Below are positions 24,292-35,955 of a stretch of 64,000 bases of DNA, piece after piece (position 1 is the first letter of the stretch; each line of letters begins with the position of its first letter). The notes beneath the pieces are model-generated. The model worked only from the letters and a program-made list of their open reading frames with translations, did no database searches and was not told the DNA's origin. Origin of the DNA: Anaspis maculata (taxonomy: Eukaryota; Arthropoda; Insecta; Coleoptera; Scraptiidae); the NCBI GenBank assembly GCA_949128115.1, contig OX421966.1, positions 36,845,042-36,909,041 of the forward strand. Direction: 5' to 3'. The translations under genes were made by a program, and so were the position numbers.

Positions 24292-27200
24292 ATATCGCGA
24301 AGAACGTTATCTTGTTTTTGGGAGATGGGATGTCAATTCCAACCTTGTCCGCCACCAGAGTCTACATGGGAGGAGAGTCAGAACAGTTATCATTTGAGAA
24401 ATTCCCTTTCACCGGATTGTCTAAAGTAAGTAGAGGCTTGAGCTATTCAATCAAAAATTCTGTCCCTAAAAGTAAAATGCAATAGAATTTTTCCTGATCC
24501 ATCTGATTCCCTCCCGAAGTCAAGATTTTAGATCAGATGCAATTCGTACAACTTTGAAATCAAAACAGGTACTCTTAGCATTTTGAATGGGTGTCCCTGT
24601 TCAATTTCGCAGATCCATGCTGTCGACAGGCAAGTGCCTAGTGCACTTGCACATCAACGGCTTACTTCCGCAGAATTAAGGGCAAAATGAAGATTATTAT
24701 TGGCGACAGCCCTGACGTACACTACAAAGACTGTTGAGAGTGTTGAGCCATGGTGGATACCTGCAGTTTTCCAACCATTCGACCCACTACCCCCCAAATC
24801 AAAGGTCAAATGATATGTTCAATACTAGGCCACAGTGACAAGCGCCTTCCCAGCTGAGGTTAACATGCACTTTCACTTATACTTTGTGTTTGTATGTCAG
24901 CTGACATTGAAGTACAATCTTATTTCATCTGCAAGTTAGCAGTTACTTTGCAAGAACTTTAAAAACTTTCACAGGCTTCGCGGATATTCTGGAAAGCTCT
25001 CGATGTACAATCTCCGCCAATTGTGCAGATGCATGTTATTTCACGCGTCGTGATCTCCAATGAGTTTCGTAACACTTTCCTCGTCTTTGTTGTCTCAAGC
25101 AGACACTTTGATGTTCCTCTAGTACCTAACCTAAAACTCGTCCCATGAGCTCTTTTTTTAGAACCGGGGAACAAATCCCCATGTAATGTAATAGGGGCCC
25201 CAGGTGAACAGCTTCCTTCCATCTTGGCTATCGGGTGTCTTTGGATGCGGTTCACCACGTCGTTGATCCTCTTACTGATGATCTTGACCACCACGATGTA
25301 CCTATGGTCTCACCCACGACGAATGAAGCTTCGGAGATCTTCCCTTCCCGCGTTTTGGATTGGACAGTCACACAAGATCCCATGCTTGAAATCGTCCGGA
25401 GTTGGCCTTCAAGTCATATTCTGTTTTCATCCGGTCGGTCGCAACATTTTTTTGTCTGTACATTGCTCATTCGTTATCTCCGGTCATCGACGTACTCCGG
25501 AAGAATTGCTGGGTGTATCTCAGGTCCTGTGTTACAACTGAAGGTGACGATTTCAGTCTCGCTAATGTTCGTTGACGACCTTTGACAGATGCGTTTTTCC
25601 ATCGTCCCGATGTTGAAACCTTTCGCCATAACATCAGAACGTAGGTGAAAGAGCGTCGTTCAGGTCTTCTGTATTCCGAGTAAGCGCAAAAAAATGCCTG
25701 GAACGCAGTCTATTTAAATTGCCATCCTTGATCAGAGTGCAGATCCGAATCAGGATCAAGTTATCCATAGTACTCTCACTACGGTTTCAAGCTCCTTGTT
25801 CGACAGGACGGACGTATAATTCTAGCCACATGCTGAGGTAGTCCATGGCGACTAAGATGTATTTTTTGCCATTGTCAGTCGTCGAGAAAGGTCCAGCTTC
25901 TTGCTAGCTGCAAAGACCTCAACTGTTGAGAGGGGCGCCATCGCGCACCTCTCTTAAGGCCTCCTTTGTTCCACTTCCACCAATTGCGGAACTTCCTGCT
26001 TCCCAGTCGGGTTCTTCCAATGTGCTTTTCTTCATCCTCAGCCAGTTCCATTTGGTCCCAGAGAACTTCGGTCATTCTCCTGAGATCTCTGAATATTCCG
26101 ATCTGTCCTGTCATGGCTCTTCCTTTTTCGCCAGCACGTTAACAGCAGAATCTTCTCGTTGTTCCGTTTTCACCACAGCTGTGGTCCAGTTCTGTGGAAT
26201 CTTGAAGAAGATTGTCCTGCCCTACATTGAAGTCTGAATCAAAAAGCTCAATTGATCAGGATTTTCAACCGCATGTACCTAATCCGGCACCAGCTACTTA
26301 ATTTCAAAGATCTACAGCCAAAATAAACCTAAGCTTGCGAGACGTGTGCGGACAATAGAAACGTTGAATCCAACACTCGACTAACACATTTCGTTTTTGC
26401 AGACTTACTGCGTCAACAAACAAGTAGCAGACTCGGCTTGTTCTGCTACAGCTTACTTGGGCGGAGTCAAAGCCAATTTGGGAACCATCGGCGTCAGCGG
26501 AGCCGTGAAACGGGACGACTGTCAAGCCATGACCAACTCCTCAAACTTTGTCTACTCGATCGCCTACCATTCCCAGCTCAGAGGCAAAATGACCGGTCTC
26601 GTGACCACGTCCAGGGTCACGCACGCCTCTCCGGCCGGCGTCTACGCTCACACCGCTGAACGCGACTGGGAAAACGACCGCGACATCTTGAAATCCGACG
26701 AAGACCCCAACGCCTGCCACGACATAACCGCCCAGCTGGTCTACGGCAAAACCGGACGGAACCTTAACGTCATCATGGGCGGCGGCCGCGTCAATTTTCT
26801 GCCGGAAAACTCCACCGACATCGACGGCAGGTCCAAAGGCAAGCGAATCGACGGCCTGAACCTGATCAAAGAGTGGCAGGTTCTCAAGCTCAGCTCCGGA
26901 GCTCGCAGTCCGGAATACGTGGCCACCAGGAAGGACCTCCTCAAGCTCAACTACGCCAAAACCACACACCTCTTGGGCCTGTTCAGTCCGGAGCATTGTA
27001 GCTTCAACTTGGAAAGGAATCCGGACGCCGAACCGTCTCTGGAGGAGATGACACGGGCGGCCATCAAAGTGCTGTCCAAAGCGAAGAACGGGTACTTTCT
27101 TTTCGTGGAAGGTGCCAAGATTGACATGGGGCATCATCAGTCGATGGCTCGGAAGGCTCTGAACGAAACCGCCGAGTTCTCCAAGGCGATCCAAACTGCC

Positions 27201-28085
27201 GTCGATATGACCGACGAAAGCGACACTTTGATCGTGGTCACTTCTGATCACGCGCATACCATGAGCTACAGCGGATACGCTCAGAGGGGTCACGATATTT
27301 TAGGAGTAGCTGGGAAAGACAAAGACAATTTGCCGTACACAACTCTGAGCTACGCCAATGGACCTGGTTTCAAAAAGGATAGGAGTTCTAATTCGAGTGC
27401 TATGGGTGAGTACATTTCTTGACAAAACGGAATCTACGTTTTTCATATTCCTTTCACCTCCCAAACCCTGTCCAATTTTGAAGTTGTAGGTATGATGACG
27501 CTTCGTTACGAACATAACCAGCTGTTATTGGCTCGGTTCATACTTCAACTGACCAGACCTCAGTCACTGATATGTCCATTGCTACCAACCCAGTTCCAGT
27601 TACAAAAAAACATTTGCAAATTTCCAACTTCCTACAGAATGCTTAGAAGTGCAGTAGCCGTTAGAGACTTTCTAGACTAACTTTCTCTGAATTCCGTGGG
27701 CTGCTCAGACACTCCCAGACATTTTCTCTGAACAAAACCTTCTTCAGATTTCTCCAAACTAAAGCTCATTAGTCTCACTTTTCCAGAGAAGTCGAATGAT
27801 GAATTTTTATTGTGACTCCACCAGCTTGACTATTTAGAGTGCGCGTAAACTTTCTTGAACTGAACTATCGAAATATTTTCAGATGACGTGAACTACAAGT
27901 ACCCTTCGGCTGTTCCTATGAGGAGGGAAACTCATGGCGGAGATGACGTCGGAGTCTTTGCCAGAGGTCCTTGGGCCCACCTCTTCACTGGTGTGATGGA
28001 GCAAAACGTCATACCTTCACTCATGTCTTTCGCATCGTGTGTTGGCCAAAGAGCAACAGCTTGTGATACTGCAAAAGAATCGTGA
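24292..28085 (+). CDS. alkaline phosphatase ALP-B, 5' exon(s) not found
   Basis: Exons are 24292-24425, 26403-27405 and 27883-28085, ending in TGA; about 445 codons are present. The first exon starts in phase 1 (acceptor at 24291) with [14 protein letters not shown], so at least one upstream exon with the signal peptide is needed. The 1003-bp middle exon fuses what are three exons in ALP-A. It carries [11 protein letters not shown] (nucleophile Ser codon 26433-26435), [22 protein letters not shown] and TSDHAHT. The terminal exon has THGGDDV with the last zinc His, then [12 protein letters not shown] and a closing CVGQRATAC, then eight residues (including Asp and Lys) with no GPI signal. The middle exon is visibly richer in G/C at third positions than the flanking exons or ALP-C. 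ATTAAA at 28131 could serve as the poly(A) signal. An intact enzyme is plausible only if a start exon exists. Confidence 0.88.
25150..26010 (-). pseudogene. Ty3/gypsy integrase relic in ALP-B intron
   Basis: On the minus strand, reading across several frameshifts and stops, typical gypsy integrase blocks appear in order. First is [12 protein letters not shown] (about 25830-25865). Next is a stretch like the 'RTTAFH..SDGM' segment (near 25620-25690). Then comes the C-terminal part with [13 protein letters not shown] (about 25410-25455) and [18 protein letters not shown] (about 25220-25275). No single frame is open throughout. Long terminal repeats were not found. Confidence 0.75.
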
Positions 28086-28130
28086 TATTACCACTACTTG
28101 TACCTATGAGGCGGATGTATTTATTTTTAG

Positions 28131-28136
28131 ATTAAA
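28131..28136 (+). terminator. possible poly(A) signal of ALP-B (ATTAAA)
   Basis: ATTAAA lies 46 bases after the ALP-B stop codon and is followed by a T/GT-rich stretch. No AATAAA is nearby before the ALP-C promoter. Confidence 0.35.
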
Positions 28137-28599
28137 TTGGACTTCGATTTTTAAAGTGTCTGTCATTATTCCTACTGTTTATCACATTCATCATTTTGAC
28201 GCCTAGCAATTCTCAATTTATTATGTAATTGGAAACGCCTGAATGACAAATTGAATAGTAACAAGTATCTATCTTGGAAGTTCACGTAGTTGAGTACCTA
28301 CCTACTTGACCGAATCCATAGTGAAGTGTAGATCACCAATTAGCAAATACTCATGTTTAAGATCAATGCAAATCAAACCATGCTCTATGCATCGATGTCT
28401 AGATAATATGTTATCTAAGCTTTTCTAAAAACGTTGTTTTCCTGTCAAGTCAAAGCACAAGTGGAATCATGAGTTGTTTGATAGGATCAACAATTTCAAT
28501 TTCGAAACACAAGACAAAAGTTCCGATTATCTTATTCAAAAATATTCACAACATTTTGTCAGCAGTATTGGGAAAAGGGAGGGGAATGGTGTACCTGCC

Positions 28600-28607
28600 T
28601 ATAAATA
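28600..28607 (+). promoter_or_regulatory. TATA box of ALP-C
   Basis: TATAAATA is placed 43 bases before the ALP-C ATG, the same arrangement as in ALP-A. It implies a leader of about a dozen bases. ALP-C therefore has its own promoter only about 0.5 kb after the ALP-B stop. Confidence 0.65.
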
Positions 28608-28642
28608 AAATTGAACACTTACTGAATTAAACAACGAGGACC

Positions 28643-30608
28643 ATGTTAGTAACACTGTTGATTTTGAGCATCGGGTGTGCCACCATGGCCATGCCTAGTA
28701 AGTAATCTAACACTGTGTATGTAAGAAACTCGAAAGTTTTGTTACAGACATGCATCCTCAGCTTCCCGCAGTGGAAGCTGACGCTGACGAAAGAAACGGA
28801 AATTATTGGAACGATCAAGCCCAGAAGACAATCAATACGAAAATCGCACAAAAAATCAATATGAGTAAGTAGTTTTGAAGTGAGTGGTGCCATAGAGTGG
28901 TACTTGATTCACTCATTACTAAAATGAGGGCTTTCGGCAATACACGGATTTAATTTGAATTCTAGACGTTGCCAAAAATGTAATACTGTTCCTTGGAGAT
29001 GGTATGTCAATTCCAACTGTAGCAGCGGCTCGAGTTTACCTAGAAGGAGAAGCAGCGCAACTATCTTTTGACAAGTTCCCCTACACAGGCTTGTCTAAGG
29101 TAAGATTTACTTTCATACTCTTAACCAATTCCTTTGTTTGAGACTCGGTTTGAGATCTACTCAAATAAGATTTTCAACTCGGTTTTTGCAGACTTACGCT
29201 GTAGATAGACAAGTCCCCGATTCCGCGAACACAGCTACGGCGTATCTATGTGGAATTAAAGGCAATTATGGTACTATTGGCGTTAGCGGAGAAGTGCTCA
29301 GGGATGATTGTGATGCCATGCTAAACACCACCAACCACGCGTTTTCCATAGCATATCATTCGCAAACAGCTAACAAAAAAACTGGTCTAGTAACTACAGC
29401 TAGAGTCACTCATGCATCTCCCGCGGGTACGATATTCGACCTAATCATATAACCAAAAGAGTTGAACCTCAAATTCGCAGGAGTGTACGCTCACACGGCA
29501 AATCGCGACTGGGAATGTGACAGCGACATCGGCAAAGACGAAAGTGCTTGTTCAGACATAGCCCAACAACTAGTCTACGGCGAAACTGGACGTAACATAG
29601 ACGTCATTCTTGGAGGAGGTCGCAACAAGTTCCTTCCGAAAAACGAAACCGATGACGAAGGTTCTAAAGGACAAAGAAGCGACGGCATCAACTTGATTAC
29701 AGAATGGCTGAGTCTAAAAGACAACGCTCAGTACGTTTGGAACCGAGATCAGCTACTGAGTCTAGACGACAACACCCAGGAGGTACTGGGCCTGTTTGCT
29801 TCTGATCACATGGATTTCAACATCGATCGCGACGCGGAACTGGATCCGTCTTTGGCTGAAATGACCGAGGTGGCCATCAAGCTGCTCAGCAAAACCGACA
29901 ACGGGTTTTTTCTCTTCGTCGAAGGAGCCAAGATAGACATGGCGCATCACGAAAACAGGGCGCAGAAAGCTCTGAACGAGACCACGGAGTTTTCGGAAGC
30001 TGTTCAGCGAGCGGTTGACTTGACCGACGAAAGCGATACTCTGATCGTGGTCACTTCGGATCATGCGCATACGTTGAGCTACAGCGGGTACGCGCAAAGA
30101 GGTAACAATATTCTCGAATTTGGTGGGAAAGGGGACGACGGTCTGGTGTACACTACACTGAACTATGCCAATGGTCCTGGGTATAGGAAAACTTACGCCG
30201 ACGGGACCAGACATGACTTTTCGAAGGACAACTGGGGTAAGCCTTCATCTACACAAGTGATAATCTCGAGGACAATCTATGTGAACAATGACAACCAATA
30301 ACTAGTAATTTCAGTAAATTTGCATAAGGCAACGATCAGTTGGAAACAAAGTTCGTGTCCAAATAGATTGCGATCCGACGATAAAATTGCAGATTTAACG
30401 GTTTTGCGTTTTAGCCGACAAGAACTTCCGACAGCCTGGAGTGTCACCTGCGGGCAGCGAAACTCACGGTGGCGAAGACGTGGCCATCTTCAGCAGAGGT
30501 CCATGGGCGCATATGTTCTCGGGAGTGCTCGAGGAAAATGTCATCCCTCATTTGATGGCTTACGCTTCATGTGTAGGGGACGGCTTGAAGGCATGTCCTC
30601 AAGTTTAA
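28643..30608 (+). CDS. alkaline phosphatase ALP-C, complete, six exons
   Basis: Exons are 28643-28697, 28748-28864, 28966-29099, 29192-29426, 29481-30236 and 30415-30608. They join in frame to 496 codons and TAA. Exon 1 is a signal peptide, [18 protein letters not shown]. Residues matching known metal and catalytic positions are Asp69 (LGDGMS), Ser113 ([11 protein letters not shown], the phosphorylated nucleophile), His176 and Ser178 (THASPAG), Arg189, Glu328/Asp333/His337 ([10 protein letters not shown]), Asp374/His375 (TSDHAHT) and His450 (THGGEDV). Cysteines matching the usual pair (DDC.AM and SACSDI) are kept. The protein ends [12 protein letters not shown], with no hydrophobic GPI tail, so it is predicted to be secreted and soluble. 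Introns of 50, 101, 92, 54 and 178 bp make it very compact beside its paralogues. Only the physiological substrate is unknown. Confidence 0.95.
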
Positions 30609-31584
30609 TGCAATCTTCTGTGATTTATTCAATTAATTTTCTACTTCTTTACCTGTTTTTTGTTTATAGTGTAAATAACAGACTCTCCTCTATTTATAAA
30701 AAAATCAAGATTATATTATGATTCTGGGAAACATGCTGAAAGAGTGAATCAGAAGAAATCACTTTTTGTACCTTTATTTTCAAATAGGAAATTCAAATTC
30801 CACATGAGACCTCCCTAATTGAAGAGAAATGTATAGGCATAGTCATCAATTTTCCAAATTTTCCACAAAAAGATTTGAAATTTTTCAAAAATTGGAAAAA
30901 ATTGAAAATTAAATACTTCCGCATGCCATATTTAGATTTTTCACTTTTCAGTGACACCAGAAACCCCTTGAGGCTCTGGCCACCAGGCATTTCAGTCGAA
31001 AACAACGGCACAGCAAAAAACAAATTAATGACCCACGGTCGATCCTTTTATTTTCAGGTTCACAATACCTTACAATATAATACACAAAAATCCCTCAATT
31101 TTCCTTCGTGTATCGAGACTCAAGAGCTCTCTAGGTGCCGTGACAAGTGCCAAGTTTAAAAAATCAAAGAGGACTCGCAAATACCACAGTCCGCCACTGA
31201 CTGTGAAGATTCACCTCCAGGAATCAAGCAGGAGACGGCAGACATCCTAGTTGAATAGTTTTATAATGATAGAATGAATGAATCTTCTCCATCCCTGTAG
31301 ACATGTTTTAGGTACCACACGTCCATGTACACTGGACAAATAGTCTAAAATTTAATTTAATCTGGAAAATGATTACGGCAACGGCGCTGAGCTGCTGCCT
31401 CGAGTATTTCCATGGCCAAAGAGAATTTAATTAACTGATGGCAGTCATTTTACATTTCCCTTTTTCCATTTGCTGCAATAAAATGACATCAAGTCCTGAC
31501 TCGTGAGGGCTTTTATGTTACTTTTTCCATATAACTCTTTTTTCTCAAATTAAATTAACGCAACAAATCGTATCAAACCACGTA
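30609..31584. other. 3' flank of ALP-C, no further gene
   Basis: No canonical AATAAA follows the stop closely; T-rich sequence at 30640-30720 could hold the 3' end. No fourth ALP exon or other coding signal is recognised. Confidence 0.5.
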
Positions 31585-32667
31585 TACCGGGTGATCATTT
31601 GAAAAATATCCACCTGCAATATCTCCCAATCCCTAGTGCAAATGTCTTTGAGCAAAAACAGGTCGATTTTTATATCGAGGGGGACATCTAAAACATACAT
31701 TGGAGAATTTATATCTTAAGCTCCCTCGGCCCCACTCGCTCCAACTTTGAAATTTCAAATGGCACCACCTACCTTGCGATACATCAAATTGAAGAGAATT
31801 AAATTCTTTTTCTAAAAAAAATATTTTAAATTTTTTCAACCCCACCCTCGTTCTTTCTAAAATTCTCTGAGTGTCCATGTTAATATTCTTGACCTCCATT
31901 TTCCTTCAATATAGTCAACGTCATCCTGCATAGCACCGAAAAAGAAAATTTTCTATAAAAAAAGGTGCCACCCAAATTCACCCCTTCGCTCCCCCCACCT
32001 GACCTTAAAAATCTAAAATGTCAATACCCACTTTGTAATACATCAAATTGAAGGAAATTGAATTCTCTTCCCGAAAAAGATTTTTTCACAATTTTTAAAG
32101 CCCCCCATTTCCCTGTAGAATACTCCAAATGGCCAATTTATTGGGGGAGGGGTAGAAAATTTCAAAAAAATTCTTTTCGGAAAGAGAATTCAATTCCCTT
32201 CAATTTGATGTATCACAAAGTAGGTGGTGTTTTGTTAAATTTGGGAGTTGAGGTGGGGGAGAGCAAAGGGGTGAATTTGGGTAGCACTTTTTCCACCGAA
32301 AATTTTCTTCTTCGATGCTATCTAGGATGACGCCGACTAAATTGAGAAAAAAATTGGGGTCCAGAATATAAAATGGGACAGTCAGAGATTTTTTAGGGAA
32401 AAGGGGGTGGGGTTAAAAATTTTGGAAATATTTTTTTCGGAGAGAAACTTTAATTCTCTTCAATTTGATGTATCGCAAGGTAGGTGGTGTCATTTGAAAT
32501 TTCAAAGTTGTGGTGAGTGGGGGCGAGGGGGGTGAATATAGAAATTTGCCAATGTATGTTTTAGATGTCCCCTCCGATATAAAAATCGACCTGTTTTTGC
32601 TCAAAAAAATATTCACTAGGAATCGGGAGCTATTGCAGGTGGATAGTTTTTAAATGATCACCCGGTA
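31585..32667. mobile_element. fold-back element, TACCGGGTGATCA ends
   Basis: The ends TACCGGGTGATCATTTGAAA and 'tttaaatgatcacccggta' pair, and arms of about 500 bp stay alignable inward ('aggtcgatttttatat', 'cttcaatttgatgtatcgcaa'). It is flanked by TA on both sides. A second copy of the left arm begins at 63825. Confidence 0.8.
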
Positions 32668-33064
32668 TACAGTTCCCAACTTGTAACAATTTGTACTCTT
32701 TAGATAAAAATTCATGATTATATTCAAAATATTAGATCCTAAAAGGACGTAGGTACCTCGGCAATGAAAAAAAACTAAAAAAAAAAAACAACAATGTCGA
32801 CAAAGCAACAGAGCGATTGAGAAGTTACAAGCCGTGAAATCATGTGTAGCACTTTTACGTCTATCTAGATGATAACTCGGATGATAACGTAAATTATGGT
32901 GATCAATCAATCAATATAAAACAAATTCAGATTAAAACAAAAAGTAATTAATTCATCACGAGATCTTCTTTTTCATGACATGATTGTTGACTGATTGTTG
33001 TTAGATACCTATCCTACAATACCACACATGATTTTTTTATGTGTTTTGCTGCAGCTGCAGAAGC

Positions 33065-33115
33065 TCTACTACTACCTACTACTACTACTACTACTACTAC
33101 TACTAGGTACTACTA

Positions 33116-33169
<54 letters not shown>

Positions 33170-33259
33170 TTACTACCACTACTACTACTACTACTACCAC
33201 CACTACTACTACTACTACTACTACCACCACTACTACTACTACTACCACCACTACTACTA
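33065..33259. repeat. (CTA)n microsatellite
   Basis: About 195 bp of CTA/ACT repeats with scattered ACC interruptions. The poly-Tyr and poly-Thr frames across it are artefacts of the repeat. Confidence 0.95.
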
Positions 33260-33391
33260 AGCTTTGTCCTTATTTGATTATCGTTGTTACAACTTTTAAC
33301 ACTGATTAGGTATAGGGTGTTAGCGAGGGTGTGAGTATGCTGGTGTGCATTTTATAAAGAGGCCAAAATAAAGGTCATTCACTCATTTAGA

Positions 33392-34317
33392 GGTACCGTC
33401 ATCCGGGGTGAATTCGGATAGTAGGGGGGAATCCGGACAGGAGTACCTTTTTGCGCCATTTTAATCTGGGGAGGATTGAAGTGCGATTTTCCTGAAAATA
33501 GCTAATGAAACCAGTTGACAAATGTACATTCTTCAAGTCTGTAACGTTGTACGCTGATTTTACAACAGTTAGTAATTATTTCATGCATTTAACATTTCTT
33601 CGTCTTTTCGCACTTTTTCCAAAACGTGGAAAGAAACCTCTGTGGGGAAATTTAGGAAAGATTTTTCTTCACAGCTTTAGCCTATGGCGAAAGTGCATTT
33701 TATAAACAACATATTGCGCTAAATAAATCACTGTTTATGTCAATGGCTTTTTGGTGGAGGAGCCTAATAAAAATATGTGTTCCTAGGTAGGGTGAATTCG
33801 GACGGCAGAATTGTGTATTTTTTTTATAAAATATGAGTATTTTTTCCTCGATTTTTTCATAAAATGTGAAGTTTTTGTTAATTTATTTTTCTGTATTGTC
33901 TTTTCTGATTGTTAATCAGGTTTATTGATGAATGAATAAAAATAAGTGCAAAACAGTTTCTAGATTATGTTGTTCAATTTTAATCCAAGAATTCAACTTT
34001 GGTGGCTCCTAGCTATGTTAAAATTCATTTTTTTTATTTTTTCTGTCGAATACACACCTGTGGGCTTCAGAATGCAATTTGAGGCCAGAAGAAAGGGGTG
34101 TCCATATTCACCCTACACATAGGGGTGAATTCGGACACTACTTATGTCAAAAAAAAACTGATAAGGTGTAGACAATCAGTTTTTTTTTCTAATGGAGTCG
34201 ATAGATGAAGTATAGAGGTATCAAAATTATTTTTTTCAAAATTTTCGGCTGAAAATTATGGGCGTTATTCGCTTAAAACCTCGAAATTCGTCCGAGTTCA
34301 CCCCTGATGACGGTACC
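33392..34317. mobile_element. TIR element, GGTACCGTCATCCGGGGTG ends
   Basis: The left end GGTACCGTCATCCGGGGTGA pairs with 'ttcacccctgatgacggtacc' at the right. The motif 'ggggtgaattcggac' recurs in both orientations several times inside (near 33410, 33790, 34110 and 34130). There is no transposase. Confidence 0.65.
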
Positions 34318-35217
34318 TACCGACTACCGGTATATCTGTATGAAATGTTAAACTTCACGTTATGATTTTCGACTTTCCCCACGAGTTTCCTCATCAATTC
34401 AAAGTGCTGGTAAACAGTTATACAATTTCTTGCTGTTTTCCTGGAAAATCAAAACACAATTTCATAATACCTCCACCCATATTTTAGCAGCATTTCTGTG
34501 TAATTTTGTAATATTTCTCATGGATCTGAATCTGAACTGGACTGATGACAGCGTACATTGTCAAGGCGCCAAATAGGTACCGTTGCGGCCTTTTTAAAGT
34601 GGACGGACGACAGCTGACAGATTTTTTAGGATTCTGGCCTGAACCAGAGACTCTGAACGTCGTATGACAGCAAGCCAACTCGTTGACATTGACATTGTCG
34701 TTCACTTTATAATGGCCGCAACCGTATCAGGCTGACAATCCGAAATAGTAGCTGGTTAAACAAGGTAATCAACGGGCCCTAGACAGACATTAAACGCACT
34801 TGAGCGCAGTTTAGGTATAGAAAACTCTTCACATTCAGTAATCGGTTATTCGTACTTACAGAGCCTTAACTAGACGTAGATATCTGGTTGTTAACTTGTT
34901 GAATAGATTTTTGACTGTCAGTGTCATCCAATAAAATAGCAGCAGCGATGAAAGACCCGCTAATCAGTGGCTTTCAAACCTTCTCACGATGTGTTTTTTG
35001 GGGTCGAATAAACCTGACCGCACATTTTGAAGAAGAAAGCGCATTAGTGTTAACGCGCATTTTGATTTAGGGACAAATATCAATATCTACAAACATACCA
35101 AATTCCTCGTCAAATTCAAAAGCAAATTCCAAGTTTCCATAGGCTTTTGAGAGCTGCTGTCGTGGTATCTAAAAGGAATGCCTTGGGTCCAGTAAGATTA
35201 GAGGGGCTCAAAGCCGC
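34318..35217. other. no recognised feature
   Basis: Apart from short open frames without family signals, I see nothing in this 0.9-kb stretch. Confidence 0.4.
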
Positions 35218-35220
35218 AAT

Positions 35221-35450
35221 GGGCCTCATGAACAAAGATTAAGCAATTGCTTTTGCTTAATTTTCTGTTTTCAAAAAATTCTCAAAAAATCAGAAACTTC
35301 AAGTAATTCCTTGATTCAGGTTTTATTGAACATTTGAGTAACTGACTGAAATAATAACAGTGGTTCAAAGTCTCGTTTCCAAATGTTTCTCCGTTTTTTG
35401 CTGCTAGATTTTAAGCAAAAGCAATTGCTTGATCTTTATTCATAAGGCCC
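35221..35450. mobile_element. 230-bp MITE, GGGCCTCATGAACAAAG ends
   Basis: Imperfect inverted repeats of about 38 bp (GGGCCTCATGAACAAAGATT against 'gatctttattcataaggccc', then 'aagcaattgcttttgctta') bound the element. AAT occurs on both sides (35218-35220, 35451-35453). GGGCC ends with a 3-bp duplication recall PIF/Harbinger MITEs; the class is uncertain. Confidence 0.55.
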
Positions 35451-35955
35451 AATGGACCAAGTCCATTTGAACTGAAACCGTGATATCGATATTTGAAGGT
35501 ATTTTAACAAATACTGAATCAATATGTGATTATTTTGATTTTTGTGTCTGAAACACATTAATGGAAATACCCGAGGAAATACCATAAAATATGGAAATTG
35601 AATATGAGAAGTACGAATTCATTCAAACTTCCAGAAAAGTTTCGGTGTGTGGTTTCTTTTTTCTTTTTTGAAACAGGGAGCTAAATTTCGGACGGATTCG
35701 ATTTTGTACCGTCGTAATATCCCCATGGTATGAGATTTGTCAACCGCACCATACCCATACGTATATGAAGTCTTTTACGAAAAATGCTTGGACTTTTATT
35801 TTCCTAGTTATATGGATGGTGACGGAATGGTTTTTTTGACTTTTATATTTAGTTCCATTATTTAAAAAGATATTAAGTAAACTGTTGTTGGTGACAGAGT
35901 CATGAGAAAGAAATATTTGCCACTGGATGTGTATTGAATTTTTATTTTTCATAGG

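Noticed and set aside
32995..33309. Poly-Thr and poly-Tyr open frames
   Set aside because: Direct translation of the (CTA)n microsatellite.
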